Assembly: GCA_013695195.1 (NCBI GenBank)
Contig: JACDAY010000064.1
Coordinates: 1 to 7,626, forward strand
Source: Blastocatellia bacterium
GTDB lineage: Bacteria > Acidobacteriota > Blastocatellia > Pyrinomonadales > Pyrinomonadaceae
DNA length: 7,626 nucleotides
Reading direction: 5' to 3'
Shown: positions 5,882-7,626 of the stretch, piece by piece
Layout: the number at the start of each line of letters is the position of its first letter
How positions within the stretch are numbered: the stretch's first letter is position 1
Notes under the pieces: model-generated
The model's input: the letters and a program-made list of their open reading frames with translations, nothing else
The model's database searches: none
What the model was told of the DNA's origin: nothing
Translations under genes and position numbers: made by a program

Positions 5882-6236
5882 TAAGGAAATGGTTTTTGTG
5901 CAGACCGATGAAGAATACAAGAAAGGGCTTGCAAAGGGATGGACCGACGAAGATATGCTTCGGCCCGGCACATACAAAGTTCGCCGCTCGCCGTGGGCTG
6001 AAAAACTAAAAAATAGCAATAAAGTGAAAGTCTCGATCTACTTGGACAACGACGTCGTGCACTTTTTCCGCAGTCGCGCCGAACAGCCAAACGCCGCACC
6101 GTACCAAACGCAAATCAATAATGAACTGCGCAAGGTAATGGAAAATGGCTCAGTGGAAACAGCGAAGGTTGAGAAGAATATTTTGAACGATAAGAAGTTT
6201 TTGAAGGCCCTGAAAAAAAAGCTTGAGGCAGTTTGA
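5868..6236 (+). CDS. brnA: BrnA-family antitoxin (ribbon-helix-helix regulator)
   Basis: A 122-residue antitoxin. The C-terminal half holds a ribbon-helix-helix domain: strand KVKVSIYLD (52-60), helix NDVVHFFRSRAEQ (61-73) and the PYQTQINNELRKVM helix (79-91), the arrangement and 'YQT-IN-LR' pattern typical of BrnA. A longer N-terminal part (1-50, including TDEEYKKGLAKGWTDEDM) and a lysine-rich tail (103-122) make it longer than many family members. It would bind and block BrnT and repress the promoter upstream of brnT. ATG 5868 has GAGG at 5857-5860, 7 bases upstream, and overlaps the brnT end by 14 bases, suggesting coupled translation. Confidence 0.9.
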   Translation: MSQNDKEMVFVQTDEEYKKGLAKGWTDEDMLRPGTYKVRRSPWAEKLKNSNKVKVSIYLDNDVVHFFRSRAEQPNAAPYQTQINNELRKVMENGSVETAKVEKNILNDKKFLKALKKKLEAV

Positions 6237-6262
6237 CTCCGGCGACGGGGCAAAAAGCTTGA
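6216..6262. repeat. 11-bp direct repeat flanking the brnA end
   Basis: AAAAAGCTTGA occurs at 6216-6226 (last codons of brnA) and again at 6252-6262, in the short gap before the beta-propeller gene. The copies are 36 bases apart and identical. They could be a footprint of slippage, recombination or an excised element. There is no other sign of mobility and low-complexity A-runs raise the chance of coincidence. Confidence 0.45.
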
Positions 6263-6275
6263 AGTTAGACGTCTC

Positions 6276-6311
6276 TTGTTTGCGACCGTTGAGGTGAACT
6301 AATAATAATTA
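6276..6311 (+). promoter_or_regulatory. Possible promoter for the beta-propeller gene
   Basis: TTGTTT (6276-6281) and TAATAA (6300-6305) are 18 bases apart, and the ATG of the signal-peptide-bearing frame follows 5 bases later at 6311. As at brnT, transcription would begin about at the start codon. A GAGGTGA sequence (6291-6297) also lies upstream but is about 13 bases from the ATG, longer than ideal for ribosome binding. Confidence 0.3.
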
Positions 6312-6481
6312 TGTACACTTGTGAGAAAATCGAGAATCGAATCATCGTCGGCTCAATAATTATCGGAGTCTTTATCACGTGACTTCTGGGACTGCCCACG
6401 GAGGCGCAAAACCGGGAGAAAAAGAAATCAGAGCCGATACCGACCATTGCTTTCATAAGCAGCCGTTACGACCCGGCGCTC
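6311..6481 (+). other. 5' end of the beta-propeller gene, interrupted by in-frame TGA
   Basis: ATG 6311 opens MYTCEKIENRIIVGSIIIGV-FIT, then TGA at 6380-6382, then LLGLPTEAQNREKKKSEP and PTIAFISSRYDPALM in the same frame, leading into the propeller at 6482. Positive start, hydrophobic core and a TEA-Q cleavage site together make a good signal peptide that spans the stop. PTIAFISSRYD is a natural first propeller strand that a start at ATG 6482 would lose. No ATG, GTG or TTG lies between the TGA and 6482. The simplest explanation is a single nonsense change (for example from TGG, TGC, CGA or GGA) or a sequencing error. TGA recoding is conceivable but unsupported. Confidence 0.6.
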
Positions 6482-7396
6482 ATGCCACCGGCATGGCTGC
6501 TCGCCGCCGAGATTTATCTGATGAATCCAGACGGCACAAACGTCCGGCGAATCACGAATAACACGACCGGAGAGAACTTCCCTGCGATATCTCCTGACGG
6601 CAAGCGGATACTTTTTGAGAGTAACCGGCTGCGTAAAGAGTCTGATCCGACCAACTGGGTGAGCCTGTTTGTGATGAATGTTGATGGAAGCGGGGAATTT
6701 TCTTTGGTTCCCGGAAATTCGGCAACGTGGTCGCGTGACAGCAAAAGCATCGCTTTTCACGCCTCCGCGTCGGGCAAAGGCAAACTGATTTCGGGACTTC
6801 CCGGTGCCGCGGCAAACGACAGCGACATCTTTCTCTTAAACGTCGATGATTTTCTCAGTAAGAAGTCACCGGCAAGGAACATCACGAACAACCCCGACGC
6901 GGTGGACGACGACCCAGATTGGTCGCCGGACGGTAAGAAAATCATTTTTACGAGTCATTCCGTCACCGACGATCAAACAAATTCAGTAACAGCCGAGATC
7001 TACGTTATTGATGCGAACGGAAAGGGTAAGCCCCGACGGCTGACAAACAACACCGAAGAGGAACGGGCGCCGGATTGGTCACCGGACGGCAAGTTAATTC
7101 TCTATTCCTGCCGGAAAGGCGATGTCGTCGAGGGAAGATTATTCGGAACATTCGAGTTATGCGTCATGAATGCCGACGGCAGCGGGCAAAAACGGATCAC
7201 AAACAACCGTGTTGCCGAGCTGACACCGTCATGGTCGCCCGACGGGAAACAAATCTTCTTTCAGAGGGCGGTCGGCGGATTGTTTGCCCAGCTCTTCACG
7301 ATCAACGCCGACGGCACCGGCGAAAAACAACTTACGTTTCCTCCCGGATTTAGCGCTTTTCCGAGCTGGGGAAGGACGAAGGTGCAAACGAATTAA
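6482..7396 (+). CDS. TolB-like PD40/WD40-type beta-propeller protein
   Basis: From ATG 6482 the frame gives 304 residues built of TolB/PD40 repeats: SPDGK at 37-41, a degenerate SRDSK at 84-88, and SPDGK at 148-152, 200-204 and 252-256, each followed by a strand such as ILF or IIF. Strands of the type EIYLMNPDG or LFTINADG and RITNN/RLTNN turns alternate with them. This fits a six-bladed propeller of about 330 residues. Such proteins are periplasmic and usually act in protein-protein contacts; no enzyme motif is seen. The natural N-terminus lies further upstream (6311) behind an in-frame TGA, so the protein may not be exported or even made in this strain. It has no clear link to pyrimidine metabolism and may be part of the inserted cargo. 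Confidence 0.85.
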   Translation: MPPAWLLAAEIYLMNPDGTNVRRITNNTTGENFPAISPDGKRILFESNRLRKESDPTNWVSLFVMNVDGSGEFSLVPGNSATWSRDSKSIAFHASASGKGKLISGLPGAAANDSDIFLLNVDDFLSKKSPARNITNNPDAVDDDPDWSPDGKKIIFTSHSVTDDQTNSVTAEIYVIDANGKGKPRRLTNNTEEERAPDWSPDGKLILYSCRKGDVVEGRLFGTFELCVMNADGSGQKRITNNRVAELTPSWSPDGKQIFFQRAVGGLFAQLFTINADGTGEKQLTFPPGFSAFPSWGRTKVQTN

Positions 7397-7435
7397 AAGC
7401 TGTATTCGTCGTCTTAAATCCGCGGCAAACACACT

Positions 7436-7626
7436 ATGGCAGATCTAACTTCAAATTTCGCGGGAATAAAATCCCCTAATCCTTTCTGGCTGGCGTCGGC
7501 GCCGCCGACTAATATGGGGTCGATGGTGGAGCGGGCGTTTGACGCGGGTTGGGGCGGGGCGGTTTGGAAGACTTTGGGCGAGCCGATCGTTAATGTATCG
7601 TCGCGGCTGGCGTCTCTCGATCAGGG
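7436..7626 (+). CDS. preA: NAD-dependent dihydropyrimidine dehydrogenase catalytic subunit PreA, 3'-truncated by window edge
   Basis: ATG 7436 opens a frame that runs off the window after 63 full codons. It reads MADLTSNFAGIKSPNPFWLA, then SAPPTNMG, and later GWGGAVWKTLG (38-48) and IVNVSSR (51-57). These are the first strands of the FMN-binding TIM barrel of the dihydroorotate dehydrogenase/PreA family; K45 occupies the FMN-contact position. PreA (about 410-440 residues in full) reduces the 5,6 double bond of uracil or thymine with electrons from PreT. No Shine-Dalgarno is evident. The gene begins 40 bases after the beta-propeller stop, so the accessory block separates the two subunits without disrupting preA. 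Confidence 0.95.
   Translation, partial: MADLTSNFAGIKSPNPFWLASAPPTNMGSMVERAFDAGWGGAVWKTLGEPIVNVSSRLASLDQ

Noticed and set aside
6267..6274. AGACGTCT palindrome before the beta-propeller gene as an operator
   Set aside because: Only 8 bases, with no partner site or known regulator nearby; expected by chance at this scale.
6305..6363. Two copies of ATAATTAT near the beta-propeller start as regulator sites
   Set aside because: Short AT-rich palindromes; the second lies inside the signal-peptide coding region.
6380..6382. Selenocysteine or other programmed TGA recoding in the beta-propeller gene
   Set aside because: The codon falls in a signal peptide, where a special residue has no evident use, and no convincing downstream stem-loop was identified.
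6379..6561. Small + strand frame overlapping the start of the beta-propeller gene
   Set aside because: Low-complexity, Arg/His-rich product in a different frame from the conserved propeller; typical shadow frame.

Overview
The window looks like a mid-GC bacterial chromosome. The style of the pre genes and the palindrome-like DNA hint at Acidobacteriota (Blastocatellia/Pyrinomonadales-like), but that is a guess from memory. The backbone is a reductive pyrimidine-degradation locus, all on the + strand: the 3' part of an NCS1-family nucleobase/hydantoin transporter (1-1038), a beta-ureidopropionase-like amidase of the nitrilase superfamily (1122-1991), the flavin/Fe-S subunit PreT of dihydropyrimidine dehydrogenase (2822-4255), and the first 63 codons of its catalytic partner PreA (7436 to the window edge). 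Together these would import a pyrimidine base, reduce it and hydrolyse the final N-carbamoyl-beta-amino acid. The ring-opening dihydropyrimidinase is not in the window.

The backbone is broken open by accessory DNA. Between the amidase and preT lie a stub of a secreted-protein gene (2028-2102), a short tail that repeats the amidase C-terminus (2118-2174), and an MntA/HepT (MNT-HEPN) toxin-antitoxin pair (2193-2832) whose toxin gene overlaps the preT start by 11 bases. Between preT and preA, which normally sit side by side, about 3.2 kb holds a decayed GNAT acetyltransferase (4299-4484), a family-2 O-methyltransferase (4514-5548), a BrnT/BrnA toxin-antitoxin pair (5606-6236) and a TolB/PD40 beta-propeller protein whose signal peptide contains an in-frame TGA (6311-7396).

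The most striking points are as follows. PreT carries a 33-residue in-frame insert (3455-3553) with nested inverted repeats in its DNA, which looks like a palindromic element inserted into a protein-coding gene. Two toxin-antitoxin systems are lodged in one catabolic operon. Several accessory genes have -10-like boxes only 5-6 bases before their ATG, which suggests leaderless transcripts. Several small scars (frameshift, nonsense codon, duplicated gene tail) show ongoing decay around the inserted genes. No tRNA, rRNA, CRISPR array, transposase or convincing rho-independent terminator was seen.
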